Part shown: in pieces, positions 29,772-40,893 of the stretch
Numbering within the stretch: position 1 is the stretch's first letter
Layout of the letters: every line of letters begins with the position of its first letter
Assembly: GCF_000719555.1 (NCBI RefSeq)
Contig: NZ_JOGX01000021.1
Span: 1-64,000, forward strand
Direction: 5' to 3'
DNA length: 64,000 nucleotides
Source: Streptomyces sp. NRRL F-5727
GTDB lineage: Bacteria > Actinomycetota > Actinomycetes > Streptomycetales > Streptomycetaceae
Program-made: the position numbers and the translations under genes
Notes under the pieces: model-generated
What the model was told of the DNA's origin: nothing
Database searches by the model: none
The model's input: the letters and a program-made list of their open reading frames with translations, nothing else

Positions 29772-30317
29772 TCAGTTCCGGCGCGGGAGCGGCAGCGGCG
29801 CGCCCATCACCGCGTACGGGCGGGCGGCGCTCGGGAAGTGGACCTGGCGGGCGAGGTCCCGGTAGCCGAGGGAGTGGTAGAGGCCGCGGGCCGGGGAGTC
29901 GGTGTCGATCGCGGAGAGGATGGAGCGCTTCTCGTCGGCGGTGTCGGTGATGGCGGTGATCAGCCCGCGGCCGACGCCCCGGCCCTGGAAGGCGGGGTGG
30001 ACGTGGAGCTCGGTGATGACGAAGGAGGCGTCGAGCCAGTCGGCGGTGCCGGTGGCGCGGAGGTACGGCTCCACCACGGTCGACCACCAGTGGGTGCGGT
30101 CGTTGGGCATCCCGTACACGAAGCCGGCGAGCCGCCCGTCGGGGGTGCTGGCGCCGAAGGCGCGGGCGCCGGGGTTCATCAGGTGGCGCAGCACGATGTG
30201 GCGGCGTACCGCGACCTCGGCGGCGTCGAGGCCGAAGGCGACCGCCTGCACGGCGAGGGCCTCGTCCACCCGGGCGGCGAGGTTGACGGGTCCGATCACG
30301 GTGGGGGCGTCGTCCAT
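29772..30317 (-). CDS. GNAT-family N-acetyltransferase
   Basis: This 181-aa protein has the GNAT acetyl-CoA loop GRGVGRGLI following the strand [11 protein letters not shown], and the late motif [14 protein letters not shown]. The substrate is unknown. ATG at 30317 has no Shine-Dalgarno but has TAGGGT 7 nt upstream (30325-30330 on the minus strand), fitting a leaderless mRNA. GTG at 30326 would lie within that promoter. Confidence 0.85.
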   Translation of the reverse strand: MDDAPTVIGPVNLAARVDEALAVQAVAFGLDAAEVAVRRHIVLRHLMNPGARAFGASTPDGRLAGFVYGMPNDRTHWWSTVVEPYLRATGTADWLDASFVITELHVHPAFQGRGVGRGLITAITDTADEKRSILSAIDTDSPARGLYHSLGYRDLARQVHFPSAARPYAVMGAPLPLPRRN

Positions 30318-30345
30318 GCGGCGCACCCTACAAGTGCCCGGCGGT

Positions 30346-31191
30346 TCAGAACAGGACGCTCATGAAGGCGCCGGTCTCGCGGAAGCCGACGCGGCGGTAC
30401 GCGGCGCGGGCCGGGGTGTTGTAGTCGTTGACGTACAGGCTGACGACGGGGGCGACGTCGGCGAGGGCGTACTGGAGGACGGCGGCCATGCCCGTCTCGG
30501 AGAGGCCCTTCCCCCGGTGCTCGGGGGCGACCCAGACGCCCTGGATCTGGCACGCCTGGCGGGTGGCGGCGCCGATCTCGGCCTTGAAGAGGACCTTGCC
30601 GTCCTCGATGCGGGCGAAGGAGCGGCCGGCGGCGACGAGCTCGGCGACCCGGGCCTGGTAGAGCAGTCCGCCGTCGCCGGCGAGCGGGGAGACGCCGACC
30701 TCCTCGGTGAACATGGCGACGCAGGCGGGCATGATCACGTCCATCTCGTCCTTGCGGACGCGGCGGACGAGGGGGTCGGGGGCGACGTCGGCGGAGGGCT
30801 GCTCGGTGACCATGAGGGGCTGGTGGGCGCGGACGTCGCGGGCGGGGCCCCAGGAGGGTTCGAGGAGGCGCCAGAGTGCGGCGGTGGGTCCGGCCGGGCC
30901 GACGATGGAGGAGCAGCGGCGGCCGATCCGGCGGGCCCGGTCGGCGAAGGCGCGGACGGCCTCGGGGGTGGCGCAGATCGGGACCAGATTGGCGCCGGAG
31001 TAGCAGAGCGAGGTGAGCCGGCCCTCGGTGTACCAGCCCCACATCTCGCCGCCCAGGCGCCAGGGGTCGAGTCCGGCGATCCGGACGCGGGCGGTCACGA
31101 AGGCGTTCTCGACCGGGGCGCTCTCCAGGACGGCGAGGGCGGCTCCGAGGTCGGCGGGTTCGAGGACCCGGGTGGTGGTCTGTGTCAACAC
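30346..31191 (-). CDS. DUF4081-GNAT two-domain acetyltransferase
   Basis: This 281-aa protein has an N-terminal DUF4081-like domain (residues 1 to about 120, with WRLGGEMWGWYTEGRLTSL) and a C-terminal GNAT domain with acetyl-CoA loop APEHRGKGLSETGM and VVSLYVNDYNTPARAAYRRV. The target is unknown. Its place between ispG and proS is, from memory, conserved in Streptomyces, which suggests a core role. The GTG start at 31191 has GGTGAGG about 7 nt upstream. Confidence 0.85.
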   Translation of the reverse strand: MLTQTTTRVLEPADLGAALAVLESAPVENAFVTARVRIAGLDPWRLGGEMWGWYTEGRLTSLCYSGANLVPICATPEAVRAFADRARRIGRRCSSIVGPAGPTAALWRLLEPSWGPARDVRAHQPLMVTEQPSADVAPDPLVRRVRKDEMDVIMPACVAMFTEEVGVSPLAGDGGLLYQARVAELVAAGRSFARIEDGKVLFKAEIGAATRQACQIQGVWVAPEHRGKGLSETGMAAVLQYALADVAPVVSLYVNDYNTPARAAYRRVGFRETGAFMSVLF

Positions 31192-31272
31192 GAGGGGGCC
31201 TCACCGTGCGGGTTCTGCTGGTCCTGGCACTGTACCCCCAGGCTCTGCGGCGAGGCTCTCCACGCATGACGA

Positions 31273-31298
31273 AACCCCGCCGCCCTGACGGGCGGCGG
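31273..31298 (-). terminator. Hairpin in the ispG-acetyltransferase gap
   Basis: A perfect 11-bp stem (CCCCGCCGCCC and complement) with a TGAC loop lies 176 bp after the ispG stop and 82 bp before the acetyltransferase start. Confidence 0.75.
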
Positions 31299-31429
31299 GG
31301 CGGAGCGGCGAGTGAGCCGAAGGGGCGCGCCGGGGGAACAGGACCGGGCGCGCGCAGGCCCGTGAGGAACGAGCGGGCCGAGCACGGCCGGTCCTGTGAG
31401 CCCGGCTGAGGCGCGCCCCGGTGGGGGTC

Positions 31430-31448
31430 CCCCCGGCGAAGCCGGGGG
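31430..31448 (-). terminator. Hairpin directly after ispG
   Basis: CCCCCGGC and GCCGGGGG pair around a 3-nt loop, nested in a GGGGGTCCCCCC context, 26 bp after the ispG stop. Similar GGGGGTCCCCC elements are common between Streptomyces genes. The 31192-31473 gap otherwise shows no gene. Confidence 0.6.
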
Positions 31449-31473
31449 AGAACCGAGCCTCGAGAAAGGGGGT

Positions 31474-32631
<1,158 letters not shown>

Positions 32632-32697
32632 CTGTAGTGCAACCTCAAAGGTCGTGCGTCGGCGGGCTCAGGCTTCCGAGGTTACCGCCCCGGGGGC

Positions 32698-32729
32698 GGG
32701 GGGCCGGACACGGTGGTGCCCGGCCCCCC
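32698..32729 (-). terminator. Terminator after the RIP protease gene
   Basis: GGGGGGCCGG and CCGGCCCCCC form a 10-bp stem with a 12-nt loop, 6 bp after the protease stop and before ispG. Confidence 0.75.
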
Positions 32730-32735
32730 GGGGAG

Positions 32736-34043
32736 CTACGTCAGCTTCACCGGGTTGACGATGTCGGCGGCGAGGACGAGCAGCGTGAAACAGACGAAGA
32801 CGCCGGCGACCACGTAGGCGGCGGGCATCAGCTTGGCCACGTCGAACGGGCCGGGGTCGGGGCGCCGGAAGATCCGGGCCGTGTGGCGGCGGACGGACTC
32901 CCACAGGGCGCCCGCGATGTGGCCGCCGTCGAGCGGCAGCAGCGGGAGCATGTTGAAGAGGAACAGGGAGACGTTGAAGTACACCAGCAGGTTCATGAAC
33001 ATGACGAGGATGCGCTCCGGCGGGAGGTCCAGGTTCATGAGTTCGCCGGTGATGCGGGCGGCGCCGACGACGCCGACGGGCGAGTCCTCGGCGCGTTCGC
33101 CGTCGCCGAAGGTGGCGTCCCACAGGCCGGGGATCTTGCCGGGGAGCGCGACGACCGACTCCAGGCCGTTCTCCATGAGCTCGCCCATGCGGTCGGTGGT
33201 CTCGCCGAAGGTCAGCGGCGCGACCTCGGTCTTGGACGCGAAACCGAGGTAGCCGGCCTTCTCGTAGGCGAGCGGGCGGGCGACCTGGCCGTTCTCGTCC
33301 TTCTTCAGGACCTCGTTGGCGACGAGCGTGGGGTGCAGGTCGAGGCGCTGTCCGGCCCGCTCGACGGTGATCGTGGCGGGGCCGATGGTCTTGCGGATGT
33401 GGTTCGAGAGGGTGTCCCAGTCGGAGACCGGGGCGCCGTTGAAGGCGACGATGGTGTCGCCGTCCCGCAGCCCCGCCTTGTACGCCGGGGAGACCGGGTC
33501 GCCCGCGGCGCAGGCGTCGCGGTTCGCGCTCTGCTCGATGACGCACTTCTGGACGCCGGCGACCTTGGTGGTCTGGCCCTCGATGCCGAGGGTCATCAGG
33601 GAGCCGTAGAACAGGCCGAGGGCGAGGACCAGGTTCATGAACGGTCCGGCGAACATGACGATCACGCGCTTCCACGGCTTGCGCGTGTAGAAGAGCCGGG
33701 TCTCGTCGCCGGGCTGGAGCTCCTCGTACGACGCCTCCCGGGCGTCCTCGATCATGGAGCGCCAGGGCGAGGTGGAGCGGGCCTCGATCTTGCCGTCCGC
33801 GCCGGGCGGGAACATGCCGATCATGCGGATGTAGCCGCCGGCCGGGATGGCCTTGATGCCGTACTCGGTCTCGCCGCGCTTCCTCGACCAGATGGTGGGG
33901 CCGAAGCCGACCATGTACTGCGGCACGCGGATGCCGAAGAGCTTGGCCGTGGAGAGGTGGCCGAGCTCGTGCCAGGCGATGGAGACGAGCAGTCCCAGCG
34001 CGAACAGGACGATCCCGAGGATCGTCAGGAGCACTTCCGTCAT
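32736..34043 (-). CDS. RIP site-2-type intramembrane metalloprotease (RseP/Rip1-like)
   Basis: This 435-aa membrane protease has the zinc motif HELGH in the first membrane helix ([17 protein letters not shown]), a PDZ domain (about 200-270, with [17 protein letters not shown]), and the second catalytic motif [12 protein letters not shown] near residue 375. Such enzymes cleave anti-sigma factors or other membrane proteins within the bilayer. The ATG overlaps the dxr stop (ATGA), the usual dxr-rseP coupling. Confidence 0.93.
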   Translation of the reverse strand: MTEVLLTILGIVLFALGLLVSIAWHELGHLSTAKLFGIRVPQYMVGFGPTIWSRKRGETEYGIKAIPAGGYIRMIGMFPPGADGKIEARSTSPWRSMIEDAREASYEELQPGDETRLFYTRKPWKRVIVMFAGPFMNLVLALGLFYGSLMTLGIEGQTTKVAGVQKCVIEQSANRDACAAGDPVSPAYKAGLRDGDTIVAFNGAPVSDWDTLSNHIRKTIGPATITVERAGQRLDLHPTLVANEVLKKDENGQVARPLAYEKAGYLGFASKTEVAPLTFGETTDRMGELMENGLESVVALPGKIPGLWDATFGDGERAEDSPVGVVGAARITGELMNLDLPPERILVMFMNLLVYFNVSLFLFNMLPLLPLDGGHIAGALWESVRRHTARIFRRPDPGPFDVAKLMPAAYVVAGVFVCFTLLVLAADIVNPVKLT

Positions 34044-35299
34044 GCGCGCGCCTCCGCGGTTGCCTTCGCTGCGAGCTCTCGGGCCCGGGCCCGGGCCCAG
34101 GTCTCCGCTTCCAGGACGTCCGGCACCGTCAGGGAGGTTCCCCCGCTGGGCCGTCCGTGTTCGGTGACGACCGCCGTGACGGTGTCCATGATGCCGGTGA
34201 AGGGGATCCGTCCGGAGAGGAACGCCTCGACACATTCCTCGTTGGCGGCGTTGAAGACGGCGGGGGCGGTGCCGCCGAGCTCGCCGACGTGCCGGGCCAG
34301 GTTCACCGAGGGGAACGCCTCGTCGTCCAGCGGGAAGAACTCCCAGGTGGAGGCGGTGGACCAGTCGAAGGCGGGGGCGGCGTCGGGGACCCGCTCGGGC
34401 CAGCCGATGCCGATGGCGATGGGGCCGCGCATGTCCGGCGGGGTGGCCTGGGCGAGCGTCGAGCCGTCGCTGAACTCGACCATCGAGTGGACGTACGACT
34501 GGGGGTGGACGACGACCTCGATGCGGTCGAAGGGGATGTCGTAGAGGAGGTGCGCCTCGATGACCTCCAGGCCCTTGTTGACCAGGGTGGCGCTGTTGAC
34601 CGTGATGACCGGGCCCATCGCCCAGGTCGGGTGGGCGAGCGCGTCCTCGCGGGTCACGTGCTCCAGTTCGGCGCGGGTGCGGCCGCGGAAGGGGCCGCCG
34701 GAGGCGGTGACGACCAGCTTGCGGACGTCGGCGCGGGTGCCGGCGGCGAGCGCCTGGAAGAGGGCCGCGTGCTCGGAGTCGACCGGGATGATCTGGCCGG
34801 GCTTGGCGAGCGCCTTCACCAGGGGGCCGCCGACGATCAGCGACTCCTTGTTGGCGAGGGCTAGGGTGCGGCCGGCCTCCAGGGCGGCGAGGGTCGGCGC
34901 GAGGCCGATGGAGCCGGTGATGCCGTTGAGCACGGTGTGGCACGGGGAGGCGGCGAGCTGGGTGGCGGCGTCGGGGCCCGCGAGGATCTCGGGCAGCGGC
35001 TCGGAGCCGTACAGCGCCGTGAGGGCGGTACGCAGCTCTCCGACGGTCTCCTCGCGGGCGACGGCGACCTGGGCGACCCGGAGCCGGTGGGCCTGCTCGG
35101 CGAGGAGCCCGACCCGGCCGCCGGAGGCGGCCAGGGCGGTGACCCGGAAGCGGTCGGGGTTGCGCAGCACCAGGTCGATGGCCTGGGTGCCGATGGATCC
35201 CGTCGAGCCGAGGACGACGATGTCCCGGCGGCCTTCGGCGCGGTCGAAGGCGATGTGCGGATCGGCGAGAGGAGAGGGGCGGTCGCTCATGCCCCCCAT
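34040..35299 (-). CDS. dxr: 1-deoxy-D-xylulose 5-phosphate reductoisomerase
   Basis: This 419-aa NADPH enzyme makes 2-C-methyl-D-erythritol 4-phosphate, the first committed MEP step. The NADPH motif [12 protein letters not shown] lies near residue 31. Metal-binding residues are in PVDSEHAA, and the flexible loop motif is [15 protein letters not shown] at 35299 and ATG at 35290 are both possible. Neither has a good ribosome-binding site, so the first three residues are uncertain. Confidence 0.96.
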   Translation of the reverse strand: MGGMSDRPSPLADPHIAFDRAEGRRDIVVLGSTGSIGTQAIDLVLRNPDRFRVTALAASGGRVGLLAEQAHRLRVAQVAVAREETVGELRTALTALYGSEPLPEILAGPDAATQLAASPCHTVLNGITGSIGLAPTLAALEAGRTLALANKESLIVGGPLVKALAKPGQIIPVDSEHAALFQALAAGTRADVRKLVVTASGGPFRGRTRAELEHVTREDALAHPTWAMGPVITVNSATLVNKGLEVIEAHLLYDIPFDRIEVVVHPQSYVHSMVEFSDGSTLAQATPPDMRGPIAIGIGWPERVPDAAPAFDWSTASTWEFFPLDDEAFPSVNLARHVGELGGTAPAVFNAANEECVEAFLSGRIPFTGIMDTVTAVVTEHGRPSGGTSLTVPDVLEAETWARARARELAAKATAEARA

Positions 35300-35324
35300 T
35301 CTTGCCGCAAACGCTGTGCGCTCT

Positions 35325-36569
35325 TCACGGGGTCCGGGCGAACGCGCCGAACACCCGGTGGAAGTCCGGGAAGGTCTTCTTCACGCAGCCGGGGTCGTCG
35401 AAGGCGATGCCGGGGGTGCGCAGGGCGGTCACCGCGAAGGACATGACGATCCGGTGGTCGCCGTGGGTGGCGATCTCGGCGGGTCCGGCGGGGGTGCCGG
35501 GGTGGATCTCGATCCAGTCGGGGCCGGTCTCCACGGTGACGCCGAGGCGGCGGAGGTTCTCGGCGCAGGCGTCGAGCCGGTCGCACTCCTTGACCCGGGT
35601 GTTGGCGACGTCCTCGATGCGGACGGGTCCGTCGGCGAAGGGGGCGATCGCGGCGAGCGTCGGCATGGTGTCGGAGATGTCCCGCATGTTCACGGTGAGT
35701 CCGCGCAGGGTGCCGGTGGAGCGGACGGTGGTCGCCCCGGCCGTGACCTCGACGTCGGCGCCCATCCGGCGCAGCACGTCGACGAAGGCGAGGTCGCCCT
35801 GGAGGGCGCCGGTGCCGAGGCCGGGGACGGTGACGGAGCGGCCGGGTTCGAGGGCCGCGGCGGCGAAGAAGTAGCTGGCCGTGGAGGCGTCGGGCTCGAT
35901 GCCGTAGGTCCGGGCGCGGTAGCCGGTGGGGGCGACGCGGTAGGTGCGGCCCTCGCGGGTGACCTCCGCGCCGAAGTCCCGCATCATCGCGAGCGTGATC
36001 TCGACGTACGGCTCCGAGACCAGGTCGGTGACGGTGATGTCGAGGCCCCCGGCGGTGAGCGGGCCCAGCATCAGCAGGGCCGTCAGGTACTGGGAGGACT
36101 GGCCGGCGTCCAGGGTGAGCGCGCCGCCCTTGACGCCGTCGGCGTGCACGGCGAGCGGGTGGTGGCCGTCCTTCTCCCCGTGCCGCAGGTCGACGCCGAG
36201 CTCGCGCAGGGCGGTGCTGAGCGGGCCGAGCGGGCGGCGGCGCATCTGCGGGGAGGCGTCGAAGCGGAAGGTGCCGTGGCCGGCGGCGGCGAGGGTGGGG
36301 AGGAAGCGGGCGGTGGTGGCGCCGTCGCGGCAGTAGACGTCCGTGTCGGAGACCCCCGGCCCGGCGGGGCGGCCCTCGACGTGCCAGGCGCCGGGCTCCT
36401 TCCGTACGGCGTACCCGAGGGCCCGGAGCCCTTCGGCGAAGCCCTCGGTGTCGTCGGAGACGAGCGGGCGCAGGAGGGTGGTGGTGCCCTCCGCGGCGGC
36501 GGCGAGGAAGAGCGCGCGGGCGGTGACGGACTTGGAGCCGGGGATGTCGATGACGGTCACGCCGGTCAT
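35325..36569 (-). CDS. aroA: EPSP synthase-family enzyme (3-phosphoshikimate 1-carboxyvinyltransferase)
   Basis: This 414-aa protein has the EPSP-synthase hallmarks PGSKS near the N-terminus, SSQYLTALL, SEPYVEITL and VKECDRLDA. Some signatures are unusual: the first motif continues VTAR rather than SNR, and the PEP-site loop reads DGATTARFL rather than NAGTxMR. The Lys and Arg positions are kept, so catalysis is likely; glyphosate response cannot be judged. ATG at 36569 has no properly spaced site, but GCAGGA lies 8 nt before an in-frame GTG at 36560. Many Streptomyces carry more than one EPSP-synthase paralogue, so this may not be the only one. Confidence 0.87.
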   Translation of the reverse strand: MTGVTVIDIPGSKSVTARALFLAAAAEGTTTLLRPLVSDDTEGFAEGLRALGYAVRKEPGAWHVEGRPAGPGVSDTDVYCRDGATTARFLPTLAAAGHGTFRFDASPQMRRRPLGPLSTALRELGVDLRHGEKDGHHPLAVHADGVKGGALTLDAGQSSQYLTALLMLGPLTAGGLDITVTDLVSEPYVEITLAMMRDFGAEVTREGRTYRVAPTGYRARTYGIEPDASTASYFFAAAALEPGRSVTVPGLGTGALQGDLAFVDVLRRMGADVEVTAGATTVRSTGTLRGLTVNMRDISDTMPTLAAIAPFADGPVRIEDVANTRVKECDRLDACAENLRRLGVTVETGPDWIEIHPGTPAGPAEIATHGDHRIVMSFAVTALRTPGIAFDDPGCVKKTFPDFHRVFGAFARTP

Positions 36570-36622
36570 CCTGCCGTGGCCGGCCGCGCCGTCGCCGCCC
36601 GGTCCGCCTGCTGGACGCGGAC

Positions 36623-36675
36623 ACGAGGAGGCGGCCCGGGCCCCCGCACAGTGGGCCCGGACCGCCTGGTCTCGT
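36623..36675 (-). terminator. Long hairpin after aldehyde dehydrogenase
   Basis: AGGCGGCCCGGGCCC at 36629-36643 pairs with 36653-36667 with one mismatch and a 9-nt loop. Outer ACGAG and CTCGT arms add five pairs. It lies 12 bp after the dehydrogenase stop. Confidence 0.8.
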
Positions 36676-36687
36676 GGGACGGATCGC

Positions 36688-38133
36688 CTAGAGCGCGAGG
36701 CCCGTCAGGACGAGGACGCGCTCGTAGGTGTAGTCGTCCATGGCGTACGCGACGCCCTCGCGGCCGACGCCGGAGCGCTTGGCGCCGCCGTACGGCATCT
36801 GGTCGGCGCGGTACGAGGGGACGTCGCCGACGATCACGCCGCCGACCTCCAGCGCGCGGTGGGCGCGGAAGGCGGTCTGCAGGTCGTGGGTGAAGACACC
36901 GGCCTGGAGGCCGAAGTCCGAGTCGTTGACCGCGGCGAACGCCTCGGCCTCGCCGTCGACCTTGGCGACCGTGAGGACCGGGCCGAAGACCTCGGCGCGG
37001 GCCAGGGTGACGTCGGCCGGGAGGTCGGCGAGGACGGTCGGGGCGTAGGTGGCGCCCTCGCGCTTGCCGCCGGTGAGGAGCTTCGCGCCGGCCGCGACGG
37101 CCTCGTCCACCCAGGACTCGACGCGCCGGGCGGCGTTCTCGTCGACGAGCGGGCCGACGTCGGTGGCGTCGTCCGCCGGGTCGCCGGTGACCTGGGCCTC
37201 GACGGCCGCGACGATCTTCGGCAGCAGGCGGTCGTAGACGGTGGCGTCGGCGATCACGCGCTGCACGGAGATGCAGGACTGGCCGCCCTGGTAGTTGGAG
37301 AAGGTCGCGATGCGGGTCGCGGCCCAGTCCAGGTCGGCCTCGGAGGACCAGTCCGGGAGGACGACGGCGGCGGCGTTGCCGCCGAGCTCCAGGGTGCAGT
37401 GCTTGTGCGGCACGGACTCCTGGATGGCGTAGCCGACCTTGTCGGAGCCGGTGAAGGAGATGACCGGGAGGCGCTCGTCCTGGACGAGGGCCGGCATGCG
37501 GTCGTTCGGCACGGTGAGGATCGACCAGGAGCCGGCCGGCAGGTCGGTCTCGGCCAGGAGCTCGCCCAGGATGAGGGAGGAGATCGGGGTGGCCGGGGCC
37601 GGCTTGAGGATGATCGGGGCGCCGACGGCGATGGCCGGGGCGACCTTGTGGGCGCTGAGGTTCAGCGGGAAGTTGAAGGGCGCGATGCCGAGGACGACGC
37701 CCTTGGGGATGCGGCGGGTCACGGCGAGGCGGCCCACGCCGCCGGCCTCGGTGTCCAGGCGCTGGGCCTCGCCGGCGTTCCAGCGGCGGGCCTCCTCGGC
37801 GGCGAAACGGAAGACGGAGACGGCGCGGCCGACCTCGCCGCGGGCCCACTTGATGGGCTTGCCGTTCTCGGCGGAGATGATCTGGGCGATCTCCTCGGTG
37901 CGCTCGGCGAGCCGCTTCGACACGTGGTCGAGGGCGGCGGCACGGACGTGCGCCGGGGTGGCGGCGAACTCGTCGACGACCGCGTGGGCGGCCGCGACGG
38001 CCTCCTCGACCTGGGCCTCGGTGGGCACGGCGACCTTGCCGACCAGACGTCCGTCGTACGAGTTCGTGACGTCGAAGGTGGTGTCGCCGGTGGCCTCGCG
38101 GCCGGCGACCCAGAAGGCGTGGGTGGTCGTCAT
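36688..38133 (-). CDS. NAD(P)-dependent aldehyde dehydrogenase
   Basis: This 481-aa ALDH-superfamily enzyme oxidises an aldehyde to an acid. The general-base Glu is in TLELGGNAA and the catalytic Cys in GGQSCISVQ. Cofactor-binding PFNFPLN and KPAPATP are present, and the C-terminal YGGAKRSGVGREG is intact. The substrate cannot be told from sequence. A role as succinate-semialdehyde dehydrogenase for the nearby GABA route is possible but unproven. It stands alone, with its own terminator. Confidence 0.92.
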   Translation of the reverse strand: MTTTHAFWVAGREATGDTTFDVTNSYDGRLVGKVAVPTEAQVEEAVAAAHAVVDEFAATPAHVRAAALDHVSKRLAERTEEIAQIISAENGKPIKWARGEVGRAVSVFRFAAEEARRWNAGEAQRLDTEAGGVGRLAVTRRIPKGVVLGIAPFNFPLNLSAHKVAPAIAVGAPIILKPAPATPISSLILGELLAETDLPAGSWSILTVPNDRMPALVQDERLPVISFTGSDKVGYAIQESVPHKHCTLELGGNAAAVVLPDWSSEADLDWAATRIATFSNYQGGQSCISVQRVIADATVYDRLLPKIVAAVEAQVTGDPADDATDVGPLVDENAARRVESWVDEAVAAGAKLLTGGKREGATYAPTVLADLPADVTLARAEVFGPVLTVAKVDGEAEAFAAVNDSDFGLQAGVFTHDLQTAFRAHRALEVGGVIVGDVPSYRADQMPYGGAKRSGVGREGVAYAMDDYTYERVLVLTGLAL

Positions 38134-38285
38134 TGTGCGTCCCGGCCCTTTCCGTTTCGGGGTGCGAGCGGTTGCTCTCCAGACACGTTAGGGCCGGGAC
38201 CGGCGAGTGACGTTTGTCCGTGATGGAGTGGTGGAGGCCGCGGTCTGTCCGCTTCGGCCGAACGGGTGGTGCCGTCGGGTGCCGG

Positions 38286-39737
38286 TCAGCGCTCCTCGTA
38301 CGCGGTGAAGGGCGAGAGGTACCCCTCGCTCCAGCGGACGGCGATCAGCCGGTCCTGGTGGCCGAGGACGTCCTTGATCTCACCGGACGAGCCGCCCACC
38401 GAGTCCGGGAAGAGACGCGCGTCGCGCTCGTCGCCGTCGTCGGCGTCGAGGACGAGGAGCCCGTCCTCCCCCGCCGAGCCGTAGAGGTCGACCAGGGCGG
38501 TGACCCGGCCGCCCGCGACCCGCAGTCCCATGACGTCCTCCAGGTCGCCGACCTCCATGCGCCACAACCGCTGCCCGCTGCGCAGGTCGAAGGCGGTGAC
38601 GACGTCGTCGTAGTCGGACTCCATGGCGACGGTGTAGAGGCGGCCGTAGGCGACGCGGGTGCGGGCCGGCTCCTGGGCCGCGGAGCTGATCTTGCCGTTG
38701 ACGGTGCCGGACGCGATGGTGCCCTGGGCGCGGCCCTCGTCGTCGAAGGAGAGGAACGTGGCGTAACCGGTCTCGTCGAGGCTGTCCACGCCGACCACGA
38801 TCGGGTCGGCGGAGACGAAGGCCGGCGCGTGGGTCAGGGGGTCGACGACCCGCCGCGGGTCGAGCGGGGTGACCCCGCGCACCCGCCCGTCCGCGGGGTC
38901 GAGGACCGCGAGCCGTACGTCCCGGCGGTCGCAGACGAGGAGCGCCGCGACCCGGCGGTCGCCCGCGGCGACGCCGTACGGCACGCAGTCCCGCGGCATC
39001 CGCGCCGACCACCTGGGCTTGCCGGTCCGCAGGTCGAAGGCGCGCAGGGCGCGGTCGGGGTCGAGCCGGCCGGGGCTGTCCAGGGCCGACGCGTACTGCC
39101 AGTCGGCGTCCTCGTCGCGCAGCACGGCGAGGCCGCCGCCGACGGCGACGAGGTCGCGCTCGGCGCGGATCTCGCCGCCGTCGGCGGCGGTCCGGGTGGT
39201 GCGCCACAGTTCGCGCCCGGCGGTGAGGTCGAGGGCGACGACGGTGGTGCAGCCCTCGTCCGCGTCGTCGGCGGCCGGGCTGCCCGGGAGGCCCGGGACG
39301 CCCTGGGCGATCAGGGCGACTCCGTCGGCCGCGGTGCGGCCGGCGGAGCAGATCGCGGCGCCGCCGGCCGGCTCGTACCGCCAGCGCCGCTCGCCGGTGC
39401 GGGCGTCGAAGCCGGTGACGCCGGCGGCGTTGCTGTGCACGAGCGTGTCGCCGGCCGCCCAGGCGGCGTCGCCGGACGCGGGGGTGCCGCCGTCGGTCGG
39501 GGTGCTCCAGACCTGGCGCATCGAGTCGCCGGGGAGGTAGCCCTCGCCGGCGAGGACGCCGGCGGTGATGCCGCCGCAGCCGGCGAGGACGGCGAGGAGG
39601 AGGCCGCCGACGACGGAGTAGCGGACGAGGCGGGAGCCCGGCTTCGGCGTGCCACCGTCGCGGTCGCCCGTGCCCTTGCCGCCGCCTCCGCCCGGCTTCC
39701 CGCCGGCCGTTCTGCCGGCCTTCGTCGCTGTCGTCAT
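38286..39737 (-). CDS. Membrane-anchored PQQ-type beta-propeller protein
   Basis: This 483-aa protein starts with a Gly/Lys-rich cytosolic stretch, a membrane segment (LVRYSVVGGLLLAVLAGCGGI) and then propeller repeats with blade endings such as GFDARTGERRWR, ALDLTAGRELWR, AFDLRTGKPRW and AFDLRSGQRLWR. It lacks dehydrogenase catalytic motifs, so it is probably a scaffold or sensor outside the membrane. ATG at 39737 is preferred because AAGGGG lies 10 nt upstream; GTG at 39767 would add 10 residues. A Cys in the membrane segment (AGCGG) looks lipobox-like but lies deep in the helix. Confidence 0.8.
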   Translation of the reverse strand: MTTATKAGRTAGGKPGGGGGKGTGDRDGGTPKPGSRLVRYSVVGGLLLAVLAGCGGITAGVLAGEGYLPGDSMRQVWSTPTDGGTPASGDAAWAAGDTLVHSNAAGVTGFDARTGERRWRYEPAGGAAICSAGRTAADGVALIAQGVPGLPGSPAADDADEGCTTVVALDLTAGRELWRTTRTAADGGEIRAERDLVAVGGGLAVLRDEDADWQYASALDSPGRLDPDRALRAFDLRTGKPRWSARMPRDCVPYGVAAGDRRVAALLVCDRRDVRLAVLDPADGRVRGVTPLDPRRVVDPLTHAPAFVSADPIVVGVDSLDETGYATFLSFDDEGRAQGTIASGTVNGKISSAAQEPARTRVAYGRLYTVAMESDYDDVVTAFDLRSGQRLWRMEVGDLEDVMGLRVAGGRVTALVDLYGSAGEDGLLVLDADDGDERDARLFPDSVGGSSGEIKDVLGHQDRLIAVRWSEGYLSPFTAYEER

Positions 39738-39815
39738 CCGGACCCCACCCCTTGTCGCCGTGCTCACGACCGATCGATACGAGGGATCAGGGTAGGGCCA
39801 CGGCGATCTGCGCCG

Positions 39816-40805
39816 TCACCGCCTCCGCTCGGTGGAGACGATCAGGCAGACGGCCGCCACGACGATCGCCCCGCCGAGGACGATCGGCCAGGTCAGGGCC
39901 TCGTCGAGGATCAGCGCGCCGAGCAGGACGGCGACGACCGGGTTGACGTACGCGTAGGTGGCGGCGAGCGAGACCGGGGCGGACTGGAGCAGCCAGGCGT
40001 ACGCGGTGAAGGCGATCAGCGAGCCGAAGACCACGAGGTAGCCGAGGGCGGCCCAGGAGGCGGTGGAGACCGAGCCCGGGTCGAAGCCGTGGTGCTCGCC
40101 GCGGAGCAGGCCGACGGCGATGCCGGCGAGACCGCCGGCCAGCATCTCGTACACGCTCGCGGTGAACGGGTTGGCGGGCATGGGGAGACGGGCCGAGGAG
40201 ACCGTGCCGAGCGACCAGAGCAGGGCGGCCAGGAGGACGAACAGCACGCCGGCGATGCCGACCTCGCCGCTGAGCCCGGGGAGGGTGAGCACGGCGAGAC
40301 CGGCCACGCCGAGCAGGACGCCGCCGTAGCCGCCGAGCCCGGGGCGCTCGCCGGCGACGGTGCGGAGCAGCACGACCCAGACGGGGACGGCGGCGACGAG
40401 GAGGGCGGCGAGGCCGGACGGGATGTCGGTCTCGGCGAGGTTGACGAGGCCGTTGCCGCCGAGGATCAGCAGCAGGCCGACCAGCGCGGCGGAGCCGAGC
40501 CGGCGCCGGTCGACCCTGAGGGCGGCGGGGCCGTGCCGCCAGGCCACGATCGCGGCGAGGAGCACGGCGGCGGCGACGAAGCGGGAGCCCGAGGCGAGGA
40601 AGGGCGGGATGGTGTCGACGACGATCCGGATGCCGAGGTAGGTGGAGCCCCAGACGACGTACACGATGGCGAGGGCGGCCCAGACGGCGCCGCCGATGCG
40701 GCGGGCGGGCTTCGCGGGTGCGGCCCCGGGGAGGGCGGTCGGGACGGGGGCGGGTTCGGCCGTGGTGGGCGTGCTGGGGGAAGGGTCGACGGCGGGGCTT
40801 GTCAT
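39816..40805 (-). CDS. EamA/DMT-family exporter
   Basis: This 329-aa protein has about ten membrane helices after a Pro/Ala-rich N-terminal tail of 40 residues. The duplicated EamA fold is seen in WGSTYLGIRIVVDTIPPF and in the second half PVSLAATYAYVNPVVAVLLG. It probably exports small metabolites or amino acids. ATG at 40805 has no ribosome-binding site. On the minus strand TAATCT (40813-40818) precedes it by 7 nt, fitting leaderless expression. Confidence 0.88.
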   Translation of the reverse strand: MTSPAVDPSPSTPTTAEPAPVPTALPGAAPAKPARRIGGAVWAALAIVYVVWGSTYLGIRIVVDTIPPFLASGSRFVAAAVLLAAIVAWRHGPAALRVDRRRLGSAALVGLLLILGGNGLVNLAETDIPSGLAALLVAAVPVWVVLLRTVAGERPGLGGYGGVLLGVAGLAVLTLPGLSGEVGIAGVLFVLLAALLWSLGTVSSARLPMPANPFTASVYEMLAGGLAGIAVGLLRGEHHGFDPGSVSTASWAALGYLVVFGSLIAFTAYAWLLQSAPVSLAATYAYVNPVVAVLLGALILDEALTWPIVLGGAIVVAAVCLIVSTERRR

Positions 40806-40893
40806 GAGCAGGAGATTAGGCACTCGACCCACTTCCGGCCAGGAATTCTGCCCGACTCCGGGCAGGAAGGGCCGAGATCGTCTCCCGGAACCG

